NCBI RefSeq assembly: GCF_000176175.1
Contig: NZ_ACZP01000013.1
Span: 1-64,000, forward strand
DNA length: 64,000 nt
Direction: 5' to 3'
DNA from: Vibrio furnissii CIP 102972
GTDB lineage: Bacteria; Pseudomonadota; Gammaproteobacteria; Enterobacterales; Vibrionaceae
Shown here: piece after piece, positions 20,793-28,734 of the stretch
Layout of the letters: every line of letters begins with the position of its first letter
Position numbering within the stretch: the first letter of the stretch is position 1
The notes under the pieces: model-generated
Databases searched by the model: none
Told to the model about the DNA's origin: nothing
The model's input: only the letters and a program-made list of their open reading frames with translations
Position numbers and translations under genes: made by a program

Positions 20793-22256
20793 TCAGCTGA
20801 ATTGGCCGTGAATAAACCATTGCTGCTCGGGCGTGCGAAACACCCACAGCCAGCGCCCTTGCTCGGTGCGAGCGATAAAATAATCACGAATCATATTGTG
20901 ACCGTCCCACCAACCGGTCGCGATGCGCTCCGGACCATGAATCAACGAGACCGCTTCGCACAGCGGCTGCGGCTCGGGTAACAGCAGGCTGGGGCGCAAT
21001 TCGGCGCGCCGTAGTGGCTTGGTTGTTGTCTTGGTTGGATGCCCATTGGGATGGGCATTGGGATGGGCATTGGGATGGACATTGGGATGGACATAGCGAC
21101 TGCGTTTTTCCGGCCTTGGATCATCACTCAGTTGCAGCTTGTGCACGTGTGATGGGCCGAGTTTGGCTTGCAAAAGCGTGATCAGTTCCAACGGACTTTG
21201 CTGGCCTTTGATGCCCGAGAAAAAATCTTCGGCAGTCTGCTCGGCAAGGCCCGCCCGTACCACGTGCAACGTTAGGCTGACGACCGGATGTTCCAGCAGC
21301 AGTGATTCCATGCTCAAGCGGCACAACTGCGCCCATTTTTCCGCCTGATAATCGCCGCGTGCGGAGGTGAACGTCACACTGTGCTGAATTTTGTCACGCT
21401 GCGTCAGCGTGAGTTTCAGTTCGAATGCGACCTGATTACGCAGCGTCAGAAACAGCTCCAACCGTGTGAGCAGGCGGCGCAACGGTTTTTCCAGCCACTG
21501 CACGTTGTCGATTTCATACAGCAATTCCAGATGGCTGTGAAACGCTTCCGGTGGATGATAAAAACTGACCGGGTGTTTGAATTGTCCCAGCAGCCGGCCA
21601 ACATAGTTGACTAAATCGATGTCAAAGCGACGCGCGATCTCCTGCATCGGCAGCGCGAGCAAGCTATCGATGTCTCGAATGCCGACGCGCGCCAGTTTAT
21701 CGGTGTGTTTGCTCTCTAGTTCGGTGGCGGTCAGTGGAAAGCAGCCGACCTTTTGGCGCAAGATGGTCGTATCCGCTTCAATCAGATTGGCGCCACTTTG
21801 GGCGAGCAACATGGCGCTCAACGGTGAGAAACCACACCCGTAGTGGTAACGCACGCCGCGCTGATCCAGATGATGGTTGAGTGTGCGCCAATAAGCGGTT
21901 AGCCCACCATAGAGTGACAGCATATTGGTTGCGCGCAGCAAGAGCCCCTGCGGTGGATACAGGACGATATCGGAAGTGACCAAATAGAGCCACTGCGCAA
22001 TTTCTTCCACCGCGCGTTGCTCAATCTCGGCATCGTAAGGGTGCACTTGCAGCCCCGCGCACAATGCGGCCGCGCTGCCAAGCCCCATGCCCAGCGTGAT
22101 GCCTTGGTTGAAAGCCAGTTCGTTGGCTTGCACCACTTGATGGACGCGCCCATCGACAATCACCACCGGAGCTGTAGGCTCCGTTTCTGCCGCCGGTGCA
22201 AACACGGTATCGAGTTGCAGCGCAGGAAAATGAAGATAGATCCACAGCGTCATCAT
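20793..22256 (-). CDS. imuB: ImuB, Y-family-like mutasome protein
   Basis: This 487-residue protein has the palm, fingers and little-finger layout of Y-family polymerases, but the second acidic pair is absent: LLRATNMLSLYGG stands where active enzymes have a DE motif. ImuB is known as a catalytically dead hub that binds the beta clamp and recruits ImuA and DnaE2. Residues about 387-406 consist of a four-residue repeat, HPN followed by V, A or G, encoded by five 12-bp units. The start overlaps imuA by three bases; a second ATG is adjacent at 22253. Confidence 0.93.
   Translation of the reverse strand: MMTLWIYLHFPALQLDTVFAPAAETEPTAPVVIVDGRVHQVVQANELAFNQGITLGMGLGSAAALCAGLQVHPYDAEIEQRAVEEIAQWLYLVTSDIVLYPPQGLLLRATNMLSLYGGLTAYWRTLNHHLDQRGVRYHYGCGFSPLSAMLLAQSGANLIEADTTILRQKVGCFPLTATELESKHTDKLARVGIRDIDSLLALPMQEIARRFDIDLVNYVGRLLGQFKHPVSFYHPPEAFHSHLELLYEIDNVQWLEKPLRRLLTRLELFLTLRNQVAFELKLTLTQRDKIQHSVTFTSARGDYQAEKWAQLCRLSMESLLLEHPVVSLTLHVVRAGLAEQTAEDFFSGIKGQQSPLELITLLQAKLGPSHVHKLQLSDDPRPEKRSRYVHPNVHPNAHPNAHPNGHPTKTTTKPLRRAELRPSLLLPEPQPLCEAVSLIHGPERIATGWWDGHNMIRDYFIARTEQGRWLWVFRTPEQQWFIHGQFS
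21037..21096. repeat. 12-bp tandem repeat inside imuB
   Basis: Five consecutive 12-bp units read GGATGCCCATTG, GGATGGGCATTG twice, GGATGGACATTG and GGATGGACATAG on the plus strand. On the coding strand they give HPN-x repeats. Because the unit is a multiple of three, copy changes keep the frame. Confidence 0.95.
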
Positions 22257-22930
22257 CAGCCTTGCTTGCGCAGCGGAAACGGCACCACCACCGACGTGGG
22301 TCGGGGCAATGTGAGCGCTTGCCAGCGCTCAGCCATCGAGACCGAGAAAGCGCCCAATGGCCAGCCGCCACGACGTTTGGGAACACGCACTTCCACGCCT
22401 TGAGGATGGGCGCTCAGGACGAGTGTCATGGTTACGGGCAAAGAAAACAGGCTGTCTTGGCGCGAGCGGAACAGGAACTGCAAACAGTCACCAGTTTCAC
22501 ACGCCACTTGCAGACGGCGCGCGTGATGCACTTCCAGTTTGTCCTGCCACAACAGCACTTGGCTGCAAGCGCCGCTGCGCGCACATTGTTCGGCTGACCA
22601 CAACGCTTCCTTGGTAGTTTGCGGGGTGAGAATCAACACGTTATCGAGATGGATTCCGGCGTGTTGCAGGCTTTCGGCGTGCACTTGCCCCGGCGGGTTG
22701 ATCAGCACCGTCAGGCGCTCATGATGCTGCTGCAGGTAAGGAAACAGCAGGCGCAGTTCACCGATGCCGCAGGCCGACTGAATATCAATCACGCCGTGTG
22801 CTGGAAAACCGCCAGCCAACTGGTGGTCGAGTTCGGCAAAGCCTGTGGCATGAGAAGGCGGCTCGCACGGCGTGTCGGAGCCTTGCCATAACCAGTGTTT
22901 GTTTTTGAGGTGTTCGATCAGTTCATACAT
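22256..22930 (-). CDS. imuA: ImuA, translesion synthesis-associated RecA-like protein
   Basis: This 224-residue protein has a RecA/SulA-like fold segment: FAELDHQLAGGFPAHGVIDIQ resembles the start of the RecA core, but the P-loop is replaced by SACGIGELRLL and lacks GKT. ImuA works with ImuB and DnaE2 in SOS mutagenesis. ATG at 22930 follows a ribosome site and lies 10 bp downstream of the LexA box. The stop overlaps the imuB ATG (ATGA), so the three genes form a coupled operon. Confidence 0.92.
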   Translation of the reverse strand: MYELIEHLKNKHWLWQGSDTPCEPPSHATGFAELDHQLAGGFPAHGVIDIQSACGIGELRLLFPYLQQHHERLTVLINPPGQVHAESLQHAGIHLDNVLILTPQTTKEALWSAEQCARSGACSQVLLWQDKLEVHHARRLQVACETGDCLQFLFRSRQDSLFSLPVTMTLVLSAHPQGVEVRVPKRRGGWPLGAFSVSMAERWQALTLPRPTSVVVPFPLRKQG

Positions 22931-22940
22931 AACAATTTAC

Positions 22941-22956
22941 CTGTATATTTGTACAG
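22941..22956. promoter_or_regulatory. LexA (SOS) box of the imuA-imuB-dnaE2 operon
   Basis: CTGTATATTTGTACAG fits the CTG-N10-CAG consensus of gammaproteobacterial LexA boxes, with an AT-rich centre. It is 11 bp upstream of the imuA start codon, so bound LexA would block the operon's promoter. Confidence 0.93.
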
Positions 22957-23009
22957 TATATTTCGTTATGTTGAACATTCAAGAGAAAAGTCGCGGGGCA
23001 GAAAGTATA

Positions 23010-23036
23010 AAGCCCTGCTGATTGAGCAAGGCTTTG
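23010..23036 (-). terminator. Weak terminator-like hairpin after yciK
   Basis: AAAGCC-TGCT pairs with AGCA-GGCTTT with one mismatch and a short loop. On the minus strand only TTTAT follows, so termination may be partial. It separates the SOS operon promoter from the end of the SDR gene. Confidence 0.45.
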
Positions 23037-23057
23037 AATTAAGAACGAGTTTTTGGT

Positions 23058-23801
23058 TTATTTTTTGGGCTGCGCGTCGATGCACTGACCGTTGACCGCT
23101 TGCCCTTCTGGCGCCATCAGATAGACGTACAGCGGCATGATATCCAGCGGCGTTTTCAGTAATTCAGCATCTTCTGCCGGGAACGCTTTGGCGCGCATGC
23201 CCGTGCGGGTGCCGCCGGGGTTAATGGCGTTGACGCGAATGGTGCTATCGCTCAGCTCGTCGGCCAGCACTTGCATCATGCCTTCGGTCGCAAACTTTGA
23301 AATTGAGTAAGTGCCCCAGAACGCGCGACCGACGTGACCCACCGTTGAGCTGGTGAACACAATGCGCGCATCGTCAGATTTGTGCAGCAGGGGCAGCAGG
23401 GCTTGTGTCATCAAAAATTGAGACTTCACATTCACTTGCATTACATCATCAAACGTATCTTCGCCGATCTGATCAAAGGGGCTGAGCACCCCCAGAAGGC
23501 CAGCGTTGTGCAGTACACCGTCCAGACGACCAAATTGGCCTTCAATGGTGTCTACCATATCAACGTAGTTTTGTTTGGTGGCACCTTTCATATCCAGCGG
23601 GACGATTGCTGGCTGCGGGTAGCCTGCGGCTTCGATTTCATCGTAGGTGTGTTCTAGTTTTTTCACTGTGCGGCCAAGCAGGATCACGGTTGCACCATGC
23701 GCGGCGTACGAGATCGCGGCCTGTTTACCGATGCCATCTCCTGCACCGGTCACCAGAATAACTTTATCTTTCAAGGCATCTTTAGAAACTGAATAATCCA
23801 C
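23058..23801 (-). CDS. yciK: Short-chain dehydrogenase, YciK family
   Basis: This 247-residue Rossmann-fold oxidoreductase has TGAGDGIG (cofactor glycine motif near 18-25), NAG near 100, and the Ser-Tyr-Lys catalytic set with TYSISKFA. It resembles E. coli YciK from the N-terminal SKDALKDKVILVTGAGDGIG. The physiological substrate is not established. It is divergent from sohB, as yciK is in E. coli. Confidence 0.87.
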   Translation of the reverse strand: MDYSVSKDALKDKVILVTGAGDGIGKQAAISYAAHGATVILLGRTVKKLEHTYDEIEAAGYPQPAIVPLDMKGATKQNYVDMVDTIEGQFGRLDGVLHNAGLLGVLSPFDQIGEDTFDDVMQVNVKSQFLMTQALLPLLHKSDDARIVFTSSTVGHVGRAFWGTYSISKFATEGMMQVLADELSDSTIRVNAINPGGTRTGMRAKAFPAEDAELLKTPLDIMPLYVYLMAPEGQAVNGQCIDAQPKK

Positions 23802-23890
23802 GTTACGTTTCCTTATTCTTATGATTTGCTTTAAGTCTTCGTGACAAGGTGGTTACAATACACCAATTCGCATTGAAGAGGATGAACACA

Positions 23891-24952
23891 TTGGAATTTT
23901 TGTTGGACTATGGCCTGTTTTTGGCCAAGATTGCGACGATCGTCGTCGCTGTCGTGGTGTTATTAGTCATTGTGAAGTCCGTGGGCGGAAGACACAGCGC
24001 AGCCAAAGGCGAGCTGGAAGTCACCAACCTGACTGAGCAACACAAGCAGACAGTGGAACAGCTTGAATCTCATCTCCATGATGACGCTTTTTTGAAAGCC
24101 CGCGACAAAGCGGAGAAAAAAAGCGAAAAGGAAAAGAACAAATCTCGCGAAAAAGAAGTGAAAAAAGCAGCGAAAGGCGGCGAACTGGACGCGAAACGCG
24201 ATCCACACCTGTTCGTGCTGGATTTCCACGGCAGCATCGATGCCAAGGAAGTGACCTCGCTGCGTGAAGAAGTTACGGCCATTTTGGCGGTCGCACAACA
24301 GGGCGATGAAGTGCTGCTGCGTTTAGAAACAGGCGGTGGCATGGTGCACGGCTACGGCTTGGCATCGTCTCAGTTGGATCGCTTGAAAGCTGCCGGTTTG
24401 CCGCTGACGATTGCGGTCGACAAAGTGGCGGCCAGTGGCGGCTACATGATGGCGTGTATCGCCGATAAAATCGTGTCGGCGCCGTTTGCGATTGTCGGTT
24501 CGATTGGTGTGGTCGCGCAACTGCCTAACTTCAACAAATTGCTGAAAAAACACGACATTGAATTTGAACAGCTGACCGCGGGTGAATACAAACGCACGCT
24601 GACGATGTTCGGTGAAAACAGTGATAAAGCTCGCGAAAAGTTCAAAGAAGAGCTGGAAGAAACGCACGTGCTGTTCAAAGACTTTATTCGTGAACACCGC
24701 CCGGATCTGGATTTGGAAAAAGTGGCGACGGGTGAACACTGGTTCGGCACTCAAGCCAAAGCATTGGGGCTGGTGGATGAGATCAAAACCTCAGACGATT
24801 TGATTGTCGATGCGTGCAAGAATAAAACTGTACTGGCGCTCCACTACGTGCAGAAGAAAAAACTGACCGCTAAACTGGCGGGTGTGGCCGGGGAAGCCGC
24901 CGACAGCGTATTCCTGAAGCTGATCAGCCGCGGCCAGCGTCCGATTGTATAA
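23891..24952 (+). CDS. sohB: Signal peptide peptidase-family protease SohB
   Basis: This inner-membrane S49 serine peptidase has about 353 residues. Seen: one N-terminal membrane helix (FLAKIATIVVAVVVLLVIV), a very lysine/glutamate-rich linker near residues 70-110, then the S49 core with GGGMVHGYG and DKVAASGGYMMACIADKIVSAPFAIVGSIGV. A TTG start at 23891 is preferred: GAAGAGG is well spaced from it and E. coli SohB begins at the equivalent MELL. An ATG three codons upstream (23882) touches the ribosome site. The role is periplasmic or membrane protein quality control. Confidence 0.88.
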   Translation: MEFLLDYGLFLAKIATIVVAVVVLLVIVKSVGGRHSAAKGELEVTNLTEQHKQTVEQLESHLHDDAFLKARDKAEKKSEKEKNKSREKEVKKAAKGGELDAKRDPHLFVLDFHGSIDAKEVTSLREEVTAILAVAQQGDEVLLRLETGGGMVHGYGLASSQLDRLKAAGLPLTIAVDKVAASGGYMMACIADKIVSAPFAIVGSIGVVAQLPNFNKLLKKHDIEFEQLTAGEYKRTLTMFGENSDKAREKFKEELEETHVLFKDFIREHRPDLDLEKVATGEHWFGTQAKALGLVDEIKTSDDLIVDACKNKTVLALHYVQKKKLTAKLAGVAGEAADSVFLKLISRGQRPIV

Positions 24953-24969
24953 TCCCTATTGAACCATCC

Positions 24970-24993
24970 AAGCGCCTCAATGCGGGCGCTTTC
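24970..24993 (+). terminator. Terminator after sohB
   Basis: AAGCGCC and GGCGCTT form a 7-bp stem with an 8-base loop, followed by TTCGTTT. Moderate strength. Confidence 0.7.
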
Positions 24994-25069
24994 GTTTGAT
25001 GACCTCATGCATTAAACACGTGGTTCACTTGATAACATAATGAAAGACATCGTTAAAAAAGGTACTGTG

Positions 25070-25321
25070 ATGAACCCGATTCTCGCACTGTTGAAAGAGA
25101 ACAATATTAGTGACCAACAAATTGGTGAGCTGTTTCAGGCGCTGACGCAAAACCCGCTGGCGGCGATGATGACCCTCAGCCAATTGGGTCTGCCGCAGGA
25201 AAAGCTGCAACTGCTGATGGGCCAAGTGATGCAAAATCCGGCGCTGATTAAAGAAGCCGTAGAAGAGCTGGGCTTGGATTTCTCGAAAGTTGAAGCAGCG
25301 AAAGCGAAGTTGCAACAATAA
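25070..25321 (+). CDS. DUF2999 family protein
   Basis: This 83-residue, all-helical, leucine-rich cytoplasmic protein begins MNPILALLKENNISDQQIGELF. It matches the DUF2999 family known from vibrios and relatives, function unknown. Start at 25070 is preferred over an in-frame ATG at 25040, which lacks a ribosome site. It has its own terminator. Confidence 0.75.
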   Translation: MNPILALLKENNISDQQIGELFQALTQNPLAAMMTLSQLGLPQEKLQLLMGQVMQNPALIKEAVEELGLDFSKVEAAKAKLQQ

Positions 25322-25348
25322 GTTGATTGCGAGTTCGTGATGGATTGA

Positions 25349-25385
25349 AAAGGGTCGCTGGTGTCATGCTGGCGGCCCTTTTTGT
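25349..25385 (+). terminator. Terminator after the DUF2999 gene
   Basis: AAGGG-T-CGC pairs with GCG-G-CCCTT (one T-G pair) around a loop of about 14 bases, followed by TTTTT. Confidence 0.75.
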
Positions 25386-25440
25386 TGGTGTGTTTTTGTT
25401 CGTGTGTGTGTTTTTTTGGGGGAGGGGGAGGAGAGATGTG

Positions 25441-25986
25441 CTAAATGTTCCACCGCCACTGCTTGGCCATATACGCCAATCCCAATCCGCCAATCACGCC
25501 TGCCAAATGCGCCTCGGTTGCAACGCGCGCATGGATCAGCTGTTCGGTGCCAATCGAGCTGCCAAACGCTTGTTCCCATACCACTTTCGCGACCACGCCA
25601 AGGACCAACAACCAACTGCTGCGACGGCCTTGTAGCACTTCTTGCAGGGCAAAGAACGCAAACAGCGCGTGTAAGGTACCGGAAAGGCCTACGTAGATGC
25701 GCATGTCGGTGAGCAGTACGCAGAGTCCAATCCATACACTGAGCGAGAGCAACAGAATCAGCAGTGTGCGCGCCGCCGGTTTAAAGATAAAACTGATGAT
25801 CCACAACCCGGTGAGGTTCATGCCCAAGTGAGCAAAGTTGGTGTGGGTGAAATTTCCTGTTAGGATCCGCCACCATTGGCCGTGTTGAATGCCGCTGAGC
25901 TGCCACGCACTGCCACTGGCGAGTGGCTCGAATTGCAGCCCGAAACACACGATACTGATTAAAATTAGCCACAGGTAAAGATTCAC
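25441..25986 (-). CDS. rrtA: Rhombosortase
   Basis: This 181-residue integral membrane serine protease of the rhomboid clan has about six membrane segments, the nucleophile block GLSGTLHALF and a later histidine in AHLAGVIGG. Its small size and this layout match rhombosortase, which in Vibrio and relatives processes proteins with a GlyGly-CTERM tail before type II secretion and surface release. The start is GTG at 25986, with GGGA upstream; it lies three bases from the divergent tapT start. Targets are elsewhere in the genome. Confidence 0.85.
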   Translation of the reverse strand: MNLYLWLILISIVCFGLQFEPLASGSAWQLSGIQHGQWWRILTGNFTHTNFAHLGMNLTGLWIISFIFKPAARTLLILLLSLSVWIGLCVLLTDMRIYVGLSGTLHALFAFFALQEVLQGRRSSWLLVLGVVAKVVWEQAFGSSIGTEQLIHARVATEAHLAGVIGGLGLAYMAKQWRWNI

Positions 25987-25989
25987 AGT

Positions 25990-26601
25990 ATGTCCCGTTA
26001 TTGTTCAGAGTGTGGAAAAGCACGTAAAGCCTGCATTTGTGATGCGATTGTGCAGTTAAGTTCGCGAGTGGAGCTTATCATTCTTCAACATCCAACTGAA
26101 GAACACCGCCCGATGGGAACGGCGCGTATTTTGAGCCTGTCGCTGCCCAACAGCCGTTTGTTGGTGGGGGAAGATTTCCGTCAGCATGAGGAACTGAACC
26201 GCCTGCTGGCCGATGACTGCGCGCAACATTTCGTGTTGTATCCCAGTGAGCAGTCGTCCTCTTCGGCTGAGTTTGAGCCCGAAGCAGGCAAAACGCTGCG
26301 CGTGATCTTATTGGATGGCACTTGGAAAAAAGCATTCAAAATGTGGCAGGTGAATCCCCAGTTGCATGCCTTGCCATCGCTGCACTTACCCAAAGATCTC
26401 ACCGGCAATTACCGCATTCGCAAAGCGCCGAGCGACAATGCGCTCTCGACCGTTGAAGCCGGTTACCATTTGCTGCAAAGTTTGCAGCCTGATTGCGATT
26501 TTTCGCCGTTGATGCGCACCTTTGACGCCATGATTGATCATCAAATTCAACACATGCCACCGGGTGTGTTTGAGCGCAATTACCTCAAACAAGACCAATA
26601 G
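25990..26601 (+). CDS. tapT: tRNA-uridine aminocarboxypropyltransferase (DTW domain)
   Basis: This 203-residue SPOUT-superfamily enzyme transfers the aminocarboxypropyl group of S-adenosylmethionine to U47 of tRNA (acp3U). Seen: an N-terminal zinc-like cysteine set RYCSECGKARKACICD, the HPTEEHRPMGTARI block and the family motif LDGTWKKAFKM. The ATG at 25990 fits the family start. Its promoter must lie within the divergent rrtA coding region, since only three bases separate the starts. Confidence 0.88.
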   Translation: MSRYCSECGKARKACICDAIVQLSSRVELIILQHPTEEHRPMGTARILSLSLPNSRLLVGEDFRQHEELNRLLADDCAQHFVLYPSEQSSSSAEFEPEAGKTLRVILLDGTWKKAFKMWQVNPQLHALPSLHLPKDLTGNYRIRKAPSDNALSTVEAGYHLLQSLQPDCDFSPLMRTFDAMIDHQIQHMPPGVFERNYLKQDQ

Positions 26602-26621
26602 TCGCGTGCTTTCGTCCGGTG

Positions 26622-27950
26622 TTAGTAGTTGACATGTGCGGAGAACAATTGCTGATGCAAACGCTGGGCGTAAGCATCCGTCATCGCCGCAATGTAGTCA
26701 CAAATCACTCGCATGCCATCGCCGGATGCATGTTCCGCCGTTTGCCATTTCTCACGAGTGGCTTGAGGCAGTAAGCGCTCCGGATCGGCGGCCAAGGCTT
26801 CAAACAAATCCATGATGATCTGTTGACCTTTGTATTCAAAACGCTGCACTTGCGGCACCTGAATCACATACTGATTGACGAAACTTTTGAGGATCTCCAG
26901 CGCGTGACCCATGTTGGGTTCCAAATAGGCGTTAAATGCCAGCAGTTCGCTGTCAAACGGCGCATCCACCGGTCGCACGCTGATGCTGGTCAGCAGCGCA
27001 TTGACGATGCCGCCGATGGCGTCTTTACGCACATGATGCTGGCCGGAAAATAGCATCTCGCTTAATGTCTCAATATGCTCGGTAAACCAACATTCGCCGC
27101 TGGTGGCCAGCTGGTTCGCAGCCGCGTGTTGCCATTGCGTTTGCGTCACCATGCCAAGCACGATCGCATCTTCCAAATCGTGCACGCCGTAGGCGATGTC
27201 ATCAGCCAGCTCCATGATGGAACAATCGAGCGATTTAAAGCGCGTTTTCTGGTGTTGATATGGCGTGGTGGCGTCACCGCGCATTTGGCTCAGCAGCGTG
27301 CGATCGTTGGCGCTGAGCGGCGAGAGTACCCATTCAAATATCTGACGATCGCCGTCGTACACGCCCTTGGCGGGCGCCCAATCTTTGGCTTTGAGCTGGC
27401 GTTGGTGTGGCACCGACTCAGGAATTTTCTCGGCGCGGGTTTGGCTGAGCAGCGCCGGATATTTGAGTAGCCCCAGCAGCGTACGGCGCGACAGGTTCAT
27501 GCCGTGATGCTCGGTGTAGGGTTCCAAACAGGTCACAATACGAAACGTCTGGGCGTTGCCTTCAAAGCCACCATGTTCCCGCATCATGTAATTCAGCGCG
27601 ATTTCGCCGCCGTGCCCATAAGGCGGATGACCGATGTCGTGCGCCAGACACAAAGAATCAATCAGGCTGTCGGAGGGCAGTAGATCGCGAAATTCCGGCT
27701 GTTTGAGCTTGATCTGCGCGACGATGCCGGTGCCGATTTGTGATGCTTCTAACGAGTGTGTCAACCGAGTGCGGTGGAAGTCGTTGAGGCTGGTGCCGTG
27801 CACTTGGGTTTTGGCCTGCAGGCGACGAAACGCCGCAGAGTGCAGAATGCGCGCGCGGTCACGCTGAAACGGACTGCGATGATCGTTGCGACGAATCTTG
27901 TGCTCGTCGTCGTTCCGCGCTTGCCAATCTGGGCTGATGGATACCTGCAT
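26622..27950 (-). CDS. dgt: dGTP triphosphohydrolase-like HD protein
   Basis: This 442-residue HD-domain phosphohydrolase cleaves dNTPs, typically dGTP to deoxyguanosine and triphosphate. Seen: RDRARILHSAAFRRLQAKTQV, RLTHSLEASQIG giving the first HD-associated His, LAHDIGHPPYGHGGE with the HD pair, and MELADDIAYGVHDLEDAI. The start at 27950 has GGAG 6 bp upstream; the frame extends 20 codons further. Relatives of this family are known to defend against phage by draining dGTP; whether this copy does so is inference. yfbR lies upstream on the same strand. Confidence 0.86.
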   Translation of the reverse strand: MQVSISPDWQARNDDEHKIRRNDHRSPFQRDRARILHSAAFRRLQAKTQVHGTSLNDFHRTRLTHSLEASQIGTGIVAQIKLKQPEFRDLLPSDSLIDSLCLAHDIGHPPYGHGGEIALNYMMREHGGFEGNAQTFRIVTCLEPYTEHHGMNLSRRTLLGLLKYPALLSQTRAEKIPESVPHQRQLKAKDWAPAKGVYDGDRQIFEWVLSPLSANDRTLLSQMRGDATTPYQHQKTRFKSLDCSIMELADDIAYGVHDLEDAIVLGMVTQTQWQHAAANQLATSGECWFTEHIETLSEMLFSGQHHVRKDAIGGIVNALLTSISVRPVDAPFDSELLAFNAYLEPNMGHALEILKSFVNQYVIQVPQVQRFEYKGQQIIMDLFEALAADPERLLPQATREKWQTAEHASGDGMRVICDYIAAMTDAYAQRLHQQLFSAHVNY

Positions 27951-28053
27951 ACACTGCTCCTGCATGGCCCCAGCACCGCCTGCCGAAGCAGGCCGAGCGG
28001 GCCGATTCAACGATGTGGATAAGATTTGTATCTTTGATAAAACTTACAGCGAC

Positions 28054-28638
28054 TTAGCTGATTTCGTCCAGTGTTAATTCAAAGCTTGGGGCGAAGGTTT
28101 CCAGAAAATAGGCCATTTCTGGGGTGTGGCGTTCTTGCAGCGTGACATCCAAGCGTTTTTTCGCTAGCGCAAATTCGTGGTTGCCAGCACTGAGTTCTTC
28201 CAAACATTTGAGGTAAGCACAGATGCAGTCGGCTTGTTTGACGATCGCCGCATCGTCTTCATACGCTGCTTCGTGAACCAGAAAGGGCGCGAAATCTTGC
28301 TGAAACTCTTCCGGCAACATCGACAACAAACGGCGCTCAGCGGCGGCTTCAATTTTCTTGTACTCTTTGGCGATGTCGGGGTTGTAGTATTTCACGGGGG
28401 TGGGTAAATCGCCGGTCAGCACTTCGCTGGAGTCGTGGTACATGGCCAGAATCGCAATGCGTTCCGGGTTGAGCGTGCCACCAAACTTTTTGTTTTTGAT
28501 CACCGCCAACGCGTGGGCGACAAACGCCACCTGCAAGCTGTGTTCAGAGATATTTTCTTTGGAGACAGAGCGCATCAGCGGCCAGCGCTGGATCAGCTTC
28601 ATTCGGGCGAGATGGGCAAAAAAATGGCTTTCTTTCAT
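28054..28638 (-). CDS. yfbR: 5'-deoxynucleotidase YfbR
   Basis: This 194-residue HD-domain enzyme removes the 5' phosphate from deoxyribonucleoside monophosphates and helps balance pools, for example dUMP formation routes. Seen: [21 protein letters not shown] at the N-terminus, [12 protein letters not shown], and [21 protein letters not shown] with the HD pair. Start at 28638 matches E. coli YfbR; an ATG four codons upstream touches the AGGA site. alaA lies upstream, as in E. coli (yfbR-alaA). Confidence 0.93.
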   Translation of the reverse strand: MKESHFFAHLARMKLIQRWPLMRSVSKENISEHSLQVAFVAHALAVIKNKKFGGTLNPERIAILAMYHDSSEVLTGDLPTPVKYYNPDIAKEYKKIEAAAERRLLSMLPEEFQQDFAPFLVHEAAYEDDAAIVKQADCICAYLKCLEELSAGNHEFALAKKRLDVTLQERHTPEMAYFLETFAPSFELTLDEIS

Positions 28639-28664
28639 AACTCTCGGCATTCCTCATCTAAAAA

Positions 28665-28700
28665 TCAGGCTCTCTTCTAGTGTATAAAAGAGAGCCTGAA
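28665..28700 (-). terminator. Terminator after alaA
   Basis: TCAGGCTCTCTT and AAGAGAGCCTGA form a 12-bp stem. On the minus strand it is followed by TTTTT, so it terminates alaA before yfbR. Confidence 0.9.
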
Positions 28701-28734
28701 TAGCCTAACTGATCACCGAAGGTCGATGAAAGCG

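Noticed and set aside
21037..21096. CRISPR-like array in imuB
   Set aside because: 12-bp contiguous units without spacers, in frame with imuB; a minisatellite.
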